Shown: piece by piece, positions 12,383 through 24,154 of the stretch
Position numbering within the stretch: the stretch's first letter is position 1
How the letters are laid out: every line of letters begins with the position of its first letter
NCBI GenBank assembly: GCA_030141605.1
Contig: JAQGDQ010000223.1
Location: 62,001-126,000, forward strand
Length of the DNA: 64,000 nt
Source: Tubiluchus corallicola
Lineage: Eukaryota; Priapulida; Priapulimorpha; Priapulimorphida; Tubiluchidae
Direction: 5' to 3'
Made by a program: the position numbers and the translations under genes
Notes under the pieces: model-generated
What the model was told of the DNA's origin: nothing
Seen by the model: the letters and a program-made list of their open reading frames with translations, nothing else
The model's database searches: none

Positions 12383-12960
12383 TTAGAGTCGAACTCGGTT
12401 ATGGTGCCTTCTCAAACATGTTTTAAAATTATTGAAGATGGCACTTAAACGGCTGCCGTTGGTAATAATTTGTTTCCAGGGTCGATGACGCCGGAAGTCA
12501 GAAAAGTGCAATCGAATATTGGTTCGTGAAAAAGGAACACATAGCTTGGAGGGGTGTCCATGGAAGGGTCTAGGAGGGTGTGAAAAAATCATCTTTATGG
12601 AGGATGGATGCTCCATTGATTATTTTATAACAGTTGATGAGTTCAATGGTTTCTCTCCATTGTTCCAGAGTTGATAATGTAGAAAGATCAGCGTCCTCAG
12701 CTAGTACTAGTCTAACCCGTCGTTTTTGTGTTTTTTCCAAAGATGCTTTGAGAGTGGAGTATTGTGGTGAGCAGACTATACTGAAGAATAGGGTGTACAA
12801 CAGCTCTGTAAGGTGGGATGATTACCGAGGCTTTCCTGGACATAATACAACGTTTGATTATGCCAATGTGTTGATTAACTTGTATAATGATATTGCTAAG
12901 GTGATCGATCCATCTTTAAGATAATTTGGAGTTTGACTCTTAGGACGGATATGCAAAAGA
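12383..12960 (-). pseudogene. Non-LTR retrotransposon reverse transcriptase C-terminal remnant
   Basis: Two overlapping minus-strand frames join into the C-terminal end of a non-LTR reverse transcriptase ORF2. The first (12570-12800) includes LYTLFFSIVCSPQYSTLKAS and LEKTQKRRVRLVL, like the typical 'R/KILEYCSPVWSP...LEKVQRR' region. The second (12383-12616) reads RPFHGHPSKLCVPFSRTNIR and RPWKQI, the usual LINE tail 'PFSRTNxRLxFF...WNSLP'. They are separated by a frameshift near 12575-12600, and upstream stops up to about 12960 show further decay. No complete catalytic domain is present. Clade (CR1, Jockey or similar) cannot be decided. Confidence 0.75.
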
Positions 12961-13602
12961 TGGCTCTTGCTTTTTTAGGCTCCAATAATGATTCTTCCAA
13001 CCATTTTTCAATATTGCCGAGGACGAATTGTAGAATATATTATTACTGCCATCAAATATGTGAACGGTCTTTGTCTTGTTTATTTTTTAATTTAGAACTG
13101 CCTGAGAGGAATCACTGGCAAAGATCTTCAGACCTGGCATTTTTTGCCAGTTTTTATAAAACTTATTTTATTTTCATTAAACTGAGATAGGAAAAATGGG
13201 ATCGCAAGAAATGGGTTAGTACACATCATTGGAAGGAGCATTTAGAGTAAAGTGTAACAGTTTCCTGTGAGGTTCTTGGCCCATGCCACAGCAATAATGT
13301 TTTTCTCCACACACACATGCAACTTTTCGGGAAGAAACTCTATTGTGACATTGCAATATTAAAACTCGCTAAAAACTTATTACATGGAAGAGAAGGGGAA
13401 CATCATCGTGGCAAAATAGATGGCTTCACAGGGTTACTTCGGTAGCAGTAATCCAAAAATCATAAAAATGCATTTGTAAAAAGTTAGCTTGACACGATGA
13501 TTAAAAATAGCACAATATACCTCAGTTGACCAATTCGCAAAAATATTGTTGCTGCAGTTTTTTGTACAGCCATGACAACGGGCATAATTATGGTATCTTG
13601 AA

Positions 13603-13984
13603 TAGGGATGAGCAATCTCTACCAGAAAGCGAATTCAAATTGAATCGAATTTGTAACTTTTGAATTCGAATTGAACCGAACTTCAGTATTTCGAATTCGA
13701 ATTGAGATTAAAAGATTTTCGAACAAGTTTTCGAACTAGCAGTAAAAATTAGTCTTACAAAGATCATGCATATTACTCGATTTTGTTCATCAGAAAAGCC
13801 ACTAATAATTTGTTTAAAATTGTGCAGAGAAATCACAGCTAAATTATGATAATTGCATGATGTTTCAATCGTTTTAATGATAAAGGACGTATGTGATTAA
13901 AGTGTTGAATTATTTGAATCTATAGTTTAAGTTCGAATTGAATTCCAACTAAAAAAAAATTCGAACGTTCGATGCTCACTCCTA
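13603..13984. mobile_element. 382-bp MITE (TAGGGATGAGCA family), hAT-like
   Basis: It starts TAGGGATGAGCAATC and ends GATGCTCACTCCTA, an inverted repeat. Flanking 8-mers ATCTTGAA (13595-13602) and ATCTCGAG (13985-13992) match at 6 of 8 positions. Subterminal GAATTCGAATTGAA-type repeats occur at both ends. It is homologous to the 96-bp copy at 1075-1170, here with the interior retained. Confidence 0.75.
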
Positions 13985-14808
13985 ATCTCGAGTTTGTTAG
14001 TTGCTGCTAATAATTATTATTTTGCCTGAATAAGTGTCACCTTATCAGCAAGTTTTGCGACTCTTAACATTATATCTTTCAAAAGTTTTAATTTAGATAA
14101 TTATTGAATAAAATAAACCGTGTTATAATATTGAATAATTAACATCTATGCCTGTTACAACACTTTGGTTTGGTGTTCTTTTAGGCAGTGCACCTTAACT
14201 TGTAATTGGAATGGTGCTGCTTTTTAAATTCCAATAAAGCCATAATTCCAATCATTTACTCTTTTATTTATGGTTATTACAAACCGGTCCAAAGAAACAG
14301 CCTAATTAGCGAGAGAAAGATTTCTGCTCTTGTTTACACACAGCGCTTCAGACTGCGACACTAAAAATTCAGCTAAAAGCTAGACACTGTTATGCCAGTC
14401 TGCCAGTGGCTTGTCAGCACCACTTCCGAGTATATTAGCTTGCTTGCTGCTGTATTTGCTTGTTTTGAAGGCGAATTTCATTTAGTTCCGAATTCTGGTT
14501 GCCCAGTGTCTACAATACTATAGACGAATGCCTGTAATGGGATAATAGGATAAATGATGAAGCGCCTGACTCGCTTGAATAAATGAAGGAAATAAGTGAT
14601 ATCCGCGAAGGCCATAAAAAGTTTAGACATTGTTTTTTGTGAATTATGCCTATTTTGTAGAAAGTTAATAGGAATAGCTTCTACGTTTGAGAAATACTCA
14701 AGAATTGCGTAAAACTTGAGAAATATATGTCCAACAATTTCTAATCGAAAGTTAAGTGTTGCCATTATTGTGAGTGTAGTAATACTATGATAACATTTGT
14801 TTTTAAAT
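13985..14808. other. Upstream flank of arsS
   Basis: Presumed promoter/5'UTR region of arsS. No core promoter motif can be assigned with confidence. A minus-strand frame at 14478-14765 is unsupported. Confidence 0.4.
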
Positions 14809-17800
14809 ATGATTTCGTCGCCGCTATTTTACCGTAATTTTTTGGGAGCCAGGTTTCTTCCACTTAGCTTTGTATTTAATAACTTGGGCAGTGATGCAAA
14901 GCCTCACCTTCCTGATTACAACACGAGTGTAAATGTTCATGAACATAAATTAAAGAGGCCACAAAGAAAACCTAATCAACAACGACTATGGGATGGAATG
15001 ACAGGATTGGAAGAAAGAATAGTGGTAGGTTTACCTGTTATCATTACGTATGAATAACTTAGCAGTAAGCATTAAAAATTATTAATTTGGCTTACATTAA
15101 AGGGGGAATATCATGAAAATCAAGTTAAACTTATTTTATAATTGCCTTTTCCATGAACAACTTGGCGAAATTTTTTAGCAGTACGTTGTCTAATCAATGA
15201 GTAATTATGTCGTACACAACTAGGCTAAGAATGTATACATGTTTATATATATATATAATATTCGAGGCTACAGCTTCGATGGCGGCACCATTTGCGGCGA
15301 TCTATATATCAAATGAAAGGTCTCAATGTAGTGTGGTCTCATTGGGGGATTGGGGGTTTATTTTTCGAATCGGGCCCACCAGGACGAAGGGGGGGGGCAA
15401 AAAACCTCCCAAAATGGCCCTTTTTCGGCCGTTTTTTCAAAACTTATACCTCTTATTTCTGGAGGATGTTTGCATATTTTTGATTATAAGTGTATTTATA
15501 CGCAAAATTTTTTGCGAGGTCTGTGCTAGTTAACATATTATTATCCACTTTTACAAAATAAAAAAGTAACGATATAATGTGGTTCGATGACAAAATAATT
15601 ATTTATTGTGTTATTTCAAGCAAGGTTATTCTGACACTCATTCTATTACAAAGTTGAAAAAAGTATTTGTAGTACAATATAATCTAGTATAATGCTCGAA
15701 TGGCCCATCTAATTGCTGAATCATAGTGTAACACATTCCACGGCTGTTTTTCAATAAGAACAATCAGGATGACCAAAACCGAGCAAATCACGCATTCAAT
15801 CCACAATAGACTAATCTTTAGCGATACTGTGATACCGTCACAAGGTATAGGCGTAGGCATTCTCCCCTTGTGACTTATGCCACATTTTATCTATAATTTT
15901 CGCCACCAGAGGCGCAGGCGCAGGTCCTTGCTCAATGGTGGCCTAGTCAAATAATTATGATATCAAATTTCAATTCAAAACTAAAAGTGCTATAATAGCA
16001 AAATAATTTGACGTCACTGTTCAGTATGTGACGTTTTGTAAGGCACGTGTTTTCTTAATCAGCTGACCACAATGACCATGACTATATAGTCATAGGGGAG
16101 TTAAGTGACAGTTCCAAGGCTTGTTTTTGTGCTGATGGATTTGACTATCCAGCCCTGTGATATAAGTGAAATATAAAAAAAATTTTGATAACGCCAAATA
16201 AGGAGGGCAATTGAAAATCGTATCAATTTCCAGTACACTACATTCACAAGAGGCTGACTGAATTATACCAACATTTGCTTAATGGTTAGTTATTAATGTT
16301 TAGTTAAAATTAGTAACTTTAATGCTTTAACTTTAAACTGTTATTAATTTTAGCATTTTTTAAAAACTGCTAAATTATAGGACTAAATGATTTTATGCTA
16401 TGCTATTGTAATGTTTCTCATTTTAGGGTTCATTGATTCCTGACACATTAAAACAAATGAATGAAGATGAAGACTTTAAGATTACAACAAAGGCACTAGA
16501 AGAACTGGGTCAAAAGCAACTGACAAAAGAAGAAAGGAAGAAGCGTCAGCGAGCTTTAGACAAATTAGGAGTTCCTAACTTTCTTGCTTTTTGGCGAGCT
16601 GAAAAGGCTAAGCTTGGTTTGGCAGGTATGTGTAATCTGTATAGTGTGTTGCACTCTGATGTTTGCAACATCATTGGCCTTTTTGTGCAAAACTAAATGA
16701 AATAAGAAATTAAACGAGTCAGCCAGGTGTATCATGGAAACGTGTGTTGTATAGTAGCCATTCATATGTTATAAGATTTTCATGTGATTAGTAAGTATTC
16801 AGCAAAATCACAAACTTACACCTAGGCTTACACCGATCATAAGAATGTGTATTTTCTGAGCTTTTGAGGTCACTCCACACAATTTTTTTGGTTCTTGTGC
16901 AGACCAAGAAAACCGTCTAAGGAAGACAGAAGTAGGGATTCTGCAGTTAAACATCTCTTTGTACTGTAACCAGGCATGCAGTCATTGCCACGTGGAATCG
17001 TCACCTAAGAGGAAGGCGGAAATGATGGATAAGGAAACTGCTGATCGTTGCTTACACCTACTTGACAACAGCCCATCTATACACACTTTGGACCTCACAG
17101 GTTGGGCCATTTGCAAACTTTGTTTGAAATATATATAATATGTAGTTAAATGTTGTTGAAATTTAGTAGCGTGTAAGTAATTAGCTATTACGGGGGTTTT
17201 ACGTTCTGGCCCTGGATTCGTTTAGGGTTCCAGAACAAGTAGTGGATTAATATGTAAATTTCCAATCTACTTTAATATGCCATGGTTACCAGTTAGATTT
17301 TTGCATATTTTTGTTGACAGGTGGGGCTCCTGAACTCTGTTCCGAATTTCGATACTTGGTGAGGCAAGCACGAAAAATGAGAAGCGATTTGAAGATTATC
17401 GATAGATGCAACTTGACTGTACTTTTGGAGCCAGGCAAGTTGTTTTTGTTCACAAGCACAAGCAGTTCTGCATGATTAGTTTCTGTTATGTGCAGATACA
17501 GACACTTTAAAACGTTTAGTTTAGTTTATTTGTTTACTTGTTATTCCAAAAGCGACAACAGTATTTTATGCCAAGTGTACAATATAGAGATATCAGAAAT
17601 AATCTTAAATAAGATATAAATTAACGAATTATGATGAGCCAGACAAATAATTATATGCTCAAATCAAAAGGTAAACTTGAAAGATCTTAGCTGAACAGGC
17701 AATATGAAATAACGGGGTGCAGGACGTGCAAAATAAAGGAAGGAGTGAATGTGAAGATGTGGTGAGAAAGATGATAAAATAATGGGGAATGAAAAAATGT

Positions 17801-20800
17801 AAGGATAAGATTAAGTCTAAGCATTCGAATTTACATAAAAGAGCCATAGCAACCAACATCCCTTAATATGAATATGTACGGCTTTTCTTGACATTTATTA
17901 TTATTATTATTATTATTATTGTTATTATTATTATTATTACACAAACTTGTACCACATTGTTAACTTTTATTCTATAGCGAGTAACAACAAAATCAGAATT
18001 ACAGTTACACCTGTTAACAGATCACATTAAAAAAGCTTTGAATAATTCACTAGTATTAAATTTATTCGTAAATAAATGTATCATCCAATTCAAGAACATG
18101 GTGCAGCAAAAACACGTTGAGTAACTATTTGCTCAGTCTCTTCACTTTATTACTTAACTTGCCAATTATTTCCATTTCTGCACAGGAAGATCTCAGACAC
18201 TAATTACCGTAGCTCTTTTGTGTAGTGCTTAGAATGCTCACTGATTGGATCTCTGATGCAGTGAGGTGTAAGAAGACCTTATATAGATCTTGCAGAAACC
18301 TGATGTACAGTCTAGAATTCTCCATAACATTAGGTAGAAAACAAAGATCGAATTAATACTAGTTGCAATTTATTATATGAATTGTATCATGTGGTATCCT
18401 AGGAGCAGTAAATGCTAAATCTGCCAAATTTTTGCCAATTAGACATTGGCCCTCGATGCACAATAATTTAGTTACATTACTATTTCTTCATTTTGTCATT
18501 CAGCATCTCAAAAATGTCAACATTAAATAAACTACAATACAGTAGTTTATTATTAATAGCAACAAGTGTAAAGAAGTTACTTCTTTGATTTATTTGAAAT
18601 GTTCGTAACAGTATTTTCTTGTAAACTTAGAGTTAGAAGACATGGTGGAATTTTTAGTTGAAAACAAAGTTGATATCATCGCATCCTTGCCGTGCTATAC
18701 GACTAAGAATGTAAATCTGCAGCGAGGTAGTGGAGTTTTTGATAGAAGTATTCGTGCTTTGAACATGCTCAATGATGCTGGATATGGCAAAGAGGGAACT
18801 GGCTTAGAGCTCGACTTGGTTTATAATCCTCTAGGTAAAAAGAGAAAGTGTAAATAATCGTTAATAATTTTGTACTGTTTATTGATTTTCTTCTTGGTGC
18901 GATATAATTGGGTTATTCGTCACGTCAAACTAAAGCCTTGCTATAGTATAAGCTTTTACAACCTAAAATCCTGCTCTCGTTACGAATATTCAATTTATTT
19001 TATTATAAACTTACTGTAAAACTTGTTTCTTTTGGATTTTTATCACTTCGTCGTTAGCAGTATTAAAATTGAAGAATTGCCACTTTTTTGTTGCACGAGA
19101 CGAATGACGTAATGAGTGCAAGCACGACCACACCAAAGATTGGTAAACAAACGTCGGTAACCAAAGACATTTCTGCACTATGTAAGTCATTTTCGTTCAC
19201 TCGTGTCTTTGACGTGAAACATGCCAATCTTTACGGGAATGCACGTGTTCGAAGTTCACCAGAAAAAGGTAAGTTATTGAATTTGTAAGTTTCTTTTGTG
19301 CAAAAATAACTGTGAATTCTTTGTTTAATCATAATAGCACGTTAAAAAACTTCATTGTCTGTTGGGGTAATATCGGCCTTTCAGTAAGAGTATGCACATT
19401 GTAATACACACTTTTTTTACTAAATCACAATAATACATTGTTTGACCAAAGCTAGTTGGTAAATTCTTGTATAGAACTATGTTCTGAGTTGTTGCATATG
19501 GTTAATGGTGCAACTAAGTTAAGCAACATCTAGCATTACTGGCAAATGGATGGGCATCGAAACATGCCCTGAGCAATTTCATTTGCTATATTGCCACCTG
19601 CTATTAAAATAAGAACTTTCAGTAATCACTAGATAAATGAAAAAGTATAACGGACAGCTGCGAAAACCGCATGTTGACAATCCAACTTTTGCACCTTCTT
19701 TATCAGTGTCATAATAAATATTCACGACCAATAAGGGTAAAAAAACAATTTTCCTGAATTTCTTAGCCTGTCAGTTTCTTGTTAAATTTCTTTTATGTCT
19801 ATTTAGTCAGTGATGGCATGGCTGAGTTATTGCAACTGAAGGTAGGCCACACCTAGCCGTACTAGTAAATGGTTGGGAGATCACCTAGAAAATCTTTTCT
19901 GGGCAGTTTTGCCTGCCATACTGCCATCAGCTGTTTATCTCAAGGAGGGACAATTATGTAAATCTCCAATGTTTTGTCAGTTTATTTTCTCATCTGAGTG
20001 ATTTGTCATTGATGTTGATTAGGTTTCAGTCCTGCCAATAGCATCTAAATTAAGCAGGGCCTCCTGTTGAGTGCCAGGCCTTGACTTGGAAAATGATGAT
20101 GCATATAAGAAATAAATAATGAAGTTTGCATTATGTGGTAATATTTCATTTTATTTACCATTATTCATGTGTTTAGCCTAAATAATACAATCATGTTAGT
20201 GAATTAGTACAAAAAGTATGCAATATCAGCCTAATGATAACTTTGCACAACATTCAAAAGAAAAATTGGTACAACGGTTCTAAAGAAACAGACTTGCAAC
20301 TAATATATAGACAATTTTCAGATAAATTTATTTAATCTCTTGTAACACACGAAAAAATCAAAATAAGTTATTAGTATTAAGAGAAAAGGTGGCGAAAAGA
20401 CCCCAGAGGTTAGCAAATCAGCCACCCTTTTAGTTAAAATTATTAAAGAAAATCTAGCGACGATTTAATCTGGGATGAAACAAAAAAATGTAGCCAAAAT
20501 GAAAAAAATATAATACTGAAAAAATGATAGCAAAAAATGAATCAAACTAGTTTTAAGTGACAAAATAATATGCAAAAATAAAAAAAACAAAAAGCAACTA
20601 AGTTTAAGCCTTGGAAAGATTACATAAACTGCACAAGCAAAAATCAAGGGACTAACTTTGACCCTTGAAATTTCGATCTCTCCAATATCTACAAATGAAT
20701 AAAATTTGCTAGTACATAGAAATCAGATAGTAGTTAAAAACTGAAGTTGTTATTTTCATTAACATTATTCTATCCTAATTTATTTTTTACTAAAGAAATT

Positions 20801-23038
20801 ATTTATAGGAGGATACTTGCCTCCACCACAGGCAGAACTAGAATTAAAGTACAAAGAAGAGCTATGGGACAACTTTGGCATAGAATTTAACAAGCTCTTC
20901 TGTATTACTAATATGCCAATCAAGCGATTTGTGGACTTCCTGAGTAGAAGGTACGTTTTTTTTCACCTGGTCATCGTACAGTTGTCACAAATAATATTAG
21001 TGGAAAACATATTAGTATTTTTTCTTTGTATATTCTCCTACCTAATATTCTTTGTATATTATCATATGTAATACGTGCTGTTTGTGTGTTGTTGTTTTAT
21101 CAAAGTCACATTAGGCCTTGGCAAACATTGCAGGGGTGAACTGGAGGACTATATGCACCTGCTGATTAGGAACTACAATGTGTATACTATGGACAGCCTC
21201 ATGTGTCGTGATGTACTCAGTGTAAACTGGAAAGGGGAGCTATTTGACTGTGATTTTAACCAACAACTGGACATTACTGTCACAGGAGTAAAAAGTAAAC
21301 ATTTTTAGTATGCTTTTAAGTGACCAGTAAATTATACATTGATAGCTATGGTTTTGTGGTAAAATGAAATCATCTTATATAATGAGACATATTTGCCTGT
21401 GCCAAACAAATACAATTTTGGCTAAGTCTGGACTTCGTCTGGTTTAAAATGGCAGCAGACCATTTTTGTGATCTTGTGAAACATAAGTATCTTCTAAACT
21501 TATGGCCACATCTTTAGCCTTGGCCACATGACCCTTTTTTTAAAGGAAACACATAGCCTTCTATGAGGTTAGGCTTATTTCAGTGTTCGCAAAAAATGTT
21601 AGAATTATTTAGTAATGAAATTGCAATAAACGCCTTGTGTAACTAGTAAAATCACTTTAAAGTTGTGATCGCTTCATGCACTTCCATTTTCAATGCCCAT
21701 TCTTCCAATGATGTCATTCGTCTCGAAGAAAAGCAGCACACTGTCCATCTTCATTAAAAGTATAATAAGTTTTTACAAAAAAAATAGATAGCTAATTTTG
21801 TAATATTTTTGCATGAACATTTGCTAAGCTGCAGAAATTTGAATTAGTTTAAGCAGCGTGTGCTTCCGAAATGTCACGAAGTCTCACATTGAAGTCACGA
21901 TTTTTAAGTGAATGGTGGCTACCACCACACCCGAAAATTTCTATTCAGATGCAGTATATTTTAAATTTATGCTTTATAGGCAGTTCTTTGCAAGTTTCTT
22001 TGTTATGTTTTTGTAAGTTTAAGTGATAACAGTAAAATAAGCCCAACATACTGAGTGACTTGTTCTTTCCTTTAAAGAATTACTAGATGTGGGTGTATTC
22101 CTGTAGTGCGGGAAACTGATATTGACTAACTGCCTTGAGGCTGGAAAATCATCTGGAGATTAATACTTTATATCGTTTCATACGTATGTGCTACAATATT
22201 ACGAATTCATTATGTTGTCCATTCGTCTTCCAGTTGTCACGGATACAGCCTTTGCAAAGGCTAAGTCCTGTCACACTAATTGCCTGCATCTCGTGTAAAT
22301 AGTCATTGTAATGATATAGTTAGCAAAATAAGAAGTTTAAGCGTATATGAACCTTTTAAGTCATATAGTGTCCATCTATTTTCAGCATCTAAACAACAAA
22401 AATTAGCAACACCAATAAACTGGCTGACTTCATTAATGTATTTTATAATTTGCTGCTGCAAATTTGTTGAAGGCACTTGTTTGTTGGTTATTGTAACTTT
22501 TCACTTGGAGGATATGAATGAATTGAGTGTTCAAATTTTGCTCATTAATTCTAAAGTTAGGCTAAAGCAATTTAAACAAGGTTAAATATTGCTTAAGATT
22601 CCTAAAATCGAGCATTGTTGGGTGGAAAAACAAAGCAATTGAAGGCAAATTACAATGAAATTTATTTTACAAAGAAAGTCTATCATTTAAGACAAGAAGA
22701 CTTAAGGCACAAAACACATGTGAGGAATGAAAGGAGAAGAAAAAAGCATGTGTTTTTTCTTTTCCTTTCATTCACTACATGTGTTTTGTGCCTTGTTACA
22801 GATTTTACTCTGATGAGTAAATAAACAAAAGCACGGCATATTTTTACACGTTGCGGCATTATGTCTGACTTATAGTACACTGATTTTTTTAGGAAATTAT
22901 CCAGAAAAGGGAAAAGCGCCAACAATATGGGATATTGAATGTGTGGATGCTTTGAAGAGTAATATAATAGCTATTGACAATCACTGCTTTGGCTGCACAT
23001 CAGGTATGGGATCTAGCTGCCAAGGTGTCGTTGCTTAA
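14809..23038 (+). CDS. arsS: ArsS-type radical SAM protein, arsenosugar biosynthesis family (8 exons)
   Basis: Radical SAM enzyme of the ArsS family, which in bacteria uses SAM to attach a deoxyadenosyl group to dimethylarsenite on the arsenosugar route. Exons: 14809-15024, 16427-16625, 16903-17100, 17321-17434, 18631-18834, 20809-20950, 21134-21294, 22893-23038; 459 aa, phases 0,1,1,1,1,2,1. Intron 4 is GC-AG (AG|GCAAGT), the others GT-AG. The cluster motif is CNQACSHCH (C160, C164, C167). Family blocks follow: SLPCYTTKNV, LVYNPLGG then YLPPPQAELE, ITNMPIKRF, MCRD with CDFNQ, and C-terminal HCFGCTSGMGSSCQG (C443, C446, C454). Some bacterial members have selenocysteine in the last motif; here the codon is TGC, so Cys. 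The first ~150 residues extend beyond the bacterial form; residues 1-26 lack acidic residues and could be a mitochondrial presequence (inference). The ATG at 14809 follows an in-frame stop (14791). Confidence 0.93.
15261..15529 (+). mobile_element. Short Helitron-like element in arsS intron 1
   Basis: The 5' segment beginning TCGAGGCTACAGC matches the element at 165-2266. The 3' hairpin at 15501-15516 (CGCAAAA, TT, TTTTGCG) is perfect, followed by AGGTCTGTG and CTAG at 15526-15529, then T. It is an internally deleted copy of about 270 bp without coding capacity, preceded by a TA run. Confidence 0.7.
17895..17939. repeat. (TTA)n microsatellite in arsS intron 4
   Basis: Continuous TTA units with one G interruption. 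Confidence 0.95.
19481..19610 (+). mobile_element. Candidate 5S-rRNA-derived SINE fragment, copy 1
   Basis: In arsS intron 5. AAGTTAAGCAACATC followed by AAATGGATGGGCATC resembles the 5S rRNA internal promoter region (GAAGCTAAGC...TTGGATGGGAGAC). It shares its layout with the copy at 19815-19945. Heavily diverged; assigned from memory of 5S sequence. Confidence 0.35.
19815..19945 (+). mobile_element. Candidate 5S-rRNA-derived SINE fragment, copy 2
   Basis: TGGTTGGGAGATCACCTAG resembles the 5S rRNA stretch TTGGATGGGAGACCGCCTGG. Both copies are followed by a TGCCA...GCTG segment, so they belong to one family. Not a functional 5S gene. Confidence 0.4.
22704..22794. repeat. Near-perfect 91-bp hairpin in arsS intron 7
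   Basis: Left arm AAGGCACAAAACACATGTG continues into AATGAAAGGA and AAGAAAAAA. The right arm is the reverse complement, ending CACATGTGTTTTGTGCCTT mirrored around ATGTG near 22748. Stem is about 43 bp with few mismatches and a very short loop. It could be a tiny MITE remnant or a structured intronic RNA. Confidence 0.8.
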
Positions 23039-23051
23039 GCACAGCCACAAG

Positions 23052-24154
23052 GTAAGTTCCTTTCAGATTCAACAAAGGTATTGTCCTCTTGGAGCTATGC
23101 CATGTGCCAGCGATTTTTGAAAAACCTATTGATTAGTGCTGTAACAATACATCTAAGTCACGATGTGATACATATCATGATACATATGGAATTAAGTGTT
23201 GAAGAAATCAAAAGTGCTTGATTTTGGAGGAGGTGAATGAAATTATATATGTGTATAATGATTTTCTAAGTTGCTGGCCATAGGATTATAAGAAATTTTT
23301 TTATTTGTGTGTACTTTGTAATGCAATCACATTTTTTGGATTAGGCATTTTCAAAAATTGGCTTACAGACTTACATATTATAATATACAATTTTTATATT
23401 TGACTTTTGTTGCGCTATATCAACTGATGTTTGTTAGACATTTACAGCCATGGTTGCTATACAAATAATTGTTGCATTTTTATAAATAATGCGATCTATT
23501 TCATATTATAGTACGCAAATTTTCCAACTGCTTTTATTGTACATATCAACTGATATATTATGTTAATTCAACCATGATGACTTTTGGGCAAATGTTGATT
23601 AGATTAAAATGTGATCGATTTAACATATTATATATTAATATTATATTGAGCAAATTTTGGTACATGTCCGCTTATATTTATGATTATTATAACTATCTCT
23701 TCAGAAATAAACAAATATGTACAGTATGCATAGATCTGTAACTGTGTGCACAGTCTATAACTGTATTTCTATTTATTATTAATTTTATATGACTTTAAAA
23801 AGCAAATTCTTGCCAAAAATAGATGCTTTTAAAGCAAAGTGAGGAAAGAAAATTAAGAAATAAATGAAGGGTTAAATAGGGCTATTAAAAATGGAAAAAG
23901 ATTTTTCAGGACAACATTATAGACATCTAACTGTTAACTATAATGTGGTAATTTAGCTATTCAAACTAACAAATTACGTAATACATAATTAACTGTATAA
24001 CCATTGGGCTTATTTGTGAGCACCATTATATAATTTTATTTGAGAGTATTTAAAAGCGTGCAATGCAAGCTAGTTTTATATTTTTGAGTATTGCTATTTC
24101 CACAGTGTGGACACAGTGAATGTTATAAAATGTTTAACTGTGTTTGTGTTGCAG
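23052..24154 (+). other. Probable 3'UTR intron of arsS
   Basis: A strong donor (CACAAG|GTAAGT) lies 13 nt after the arsS stop. A strong acceptor (TGTTTGTGTTGCAG) ends at 24154. A junction this close to the stop would not be expected to trigger nonsense-mediated decay. Inferred from splice motifs only. Confidence 0.4.

Noticed and set aside
12634-12924. 96-codon plus-strand ORF
   Set aside because: Antisense shadow of the LINE reverse transcriptase remnant on the minus strand.
19088-19288. 66-codon plus-strand ORF in arsS intron 5 as an extra exon
   Set aside because: Exon 5 joins exon 6 directly as NPLG-GYLPPP in the family; there is no room for an inserted exon and its splice phases do not fit.
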